Program-made: the position numbers and the translations under genes
The notes under the pieces: generated by a model
What the model was told of the DNA's origin: nothing
Database searches by the model: none
The model's input: the letters and a program-made list of their open reading frames with translations, nothing else
In this document: positions 63,805 to 64,000 of the stretch, in pieces
How positions within the stretch are numbered: position 1 is the stretch's first letter
How the letters are laid out: each line of letters begins with the position of its first letter
NCBI GenBank assembly: GCA_025463135.1
Contig: JAOAPY010000024.1
Location: forward strand, 124,001-188,000
DNA: 64,000 bases
DNA from: Acidobacteriota bacterium
Lineage (GTDB): Bacteria; Acidobacteriota; Blastocatellia; Pyrinomonadales; Pyrinomonadaceae
Direction: 5' to 3'

Positions 63805-64000
63805 ATGAATAGGACCTTCAACATGTCTGCCTTCAAGGCCCTTAAGGCCTTAGGCATTGCAGTGCTCATCTGCTGCTCCGCGCTTAACGTGAATAGCCGC
63901 ACCCCGAAGTTCAAAGTCGTCGCGTTCTTTACCGCCAAACAGGATCCGGCGCATATCAGCTTTGTACACGAGGCCAACCGCTGGTTTCCTGAAATGGCGG
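63805..64000 (+). CDS. ThuA-like (trehalose utilisation domain) protein, N-terminal part
   Basis: The ATG at 63805 has AAGGAGAGC upstream. The reading frame continues off the window after 65 codons. It has a signal peptide (LGIAVLICCSALNVNS) followed by FKVVAFFTAKQDPAHISFVH and EANRWFPEM, which match the opening of ThuA-domain proteins (class I glutamine amidotransferase-like fold). These are often linked to sugar metabolism; the rest of the protein and its role lie outside the window. Confidence 0.72.
   Translation, partial: MNRTFNMSAFKALKALGIAVLICCSALNVNSRTPKFKVVAFFTAKQDPAHISFVHEANRWFPEMA

Noticed and set aside
1-64000. tRNA, rRNA or riboswitch genes
   Set aside because: No tRNA-like T-arm with acceptor stem, rRNA segment or known riboswitch core was recognised by eye; a covariance-model scan would be needed to exclude short RNAs.

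Overview
The window looks like chromosomal DNA of an acidobacterium, probably of the Blastocatellia type. This is inferred from gene content, not from a marker gene. The supporting features are an Oar-like TonB-dependent receptor with an N-terminal carboxypeptidase-regulatory domain, an 800-residue MacB/FtsX permease of the kind common in Acidobacteriota, a winged-helix/TolB-like/TPR regulator, many secreted PQQ-like beta-propellers, and long gene-poor spacers full of palindromes. No rRNA, tRNA, CRISPR array, transposase or phage gene was seen.

Layout. 1-12.3 kb: a partial iron-type alcohol dehydrogenase, then six PQQ-like beta-propeller proteins on both strands with an ankyrin protein between them; a seventh propeller lies at 21.6 kb. 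12.4-23.7 kb: a CPA2 antiporter, a two-gene radical-SAM plus flavin-halogenase-like unit, the Oar-like receptor, a small membrane protein and a methyltransferase. 24-32.4 kb (minus strand): a likely transcription unit running LuxE-like acyl ligase, LuxC-like reductase, GT4 glycosyltransferase, ABC ATPase and a large FtsX permease. 32.5-45.9 kb: mostly minus-strand metabolic genes (racemase-like, permease, class V aminotransferase, gamma-glutamylcyclotransferase-like, metallo-hydrolase, M20 peptidase, acetyltransferases, HAD phosphatase) with several broken genes, plus two secreted plus-strand proteins, one a metzincin-like protease. 46-54.5 kb: a winged-helix/TPR regulator, a leucine-type dehydrogenase, and a redox-signalling pair (response regulator fused to a thioredoxin-reductase-like protein, then a cyclic-nucleotide-domain histidine kinase). 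54.8-59.1 kb: a three-gene cassette of unrecognised proteins, the first with a possible caspase-like His-Gly/Cys pair, followed by a molybdopterin oxidoreductase. 59.4-64 kb: a hybrid histidine kinase, an outer-membrane-like protein, a 244-bp MITE-like element and the start of a ThuA-like gene.

Almost every intergenic region carries one of several unrelated inverted-repeat families. Some are built from tandem heptanucleotides (TCTGCCT, TCTTTGG, CATTTCT) whose arms sit in opposite orientation. Repeat arms supply the end of one coding region and give spurious upstream extensions to others. The most interesting candidates for new biology are the heptamer and inverted-repeat system, the LuxC/LuxE-glycosyltransferase-ABC unit, the halogenase-like/radical-SAM pair, and the cassette at 54.8-56.9 kb.
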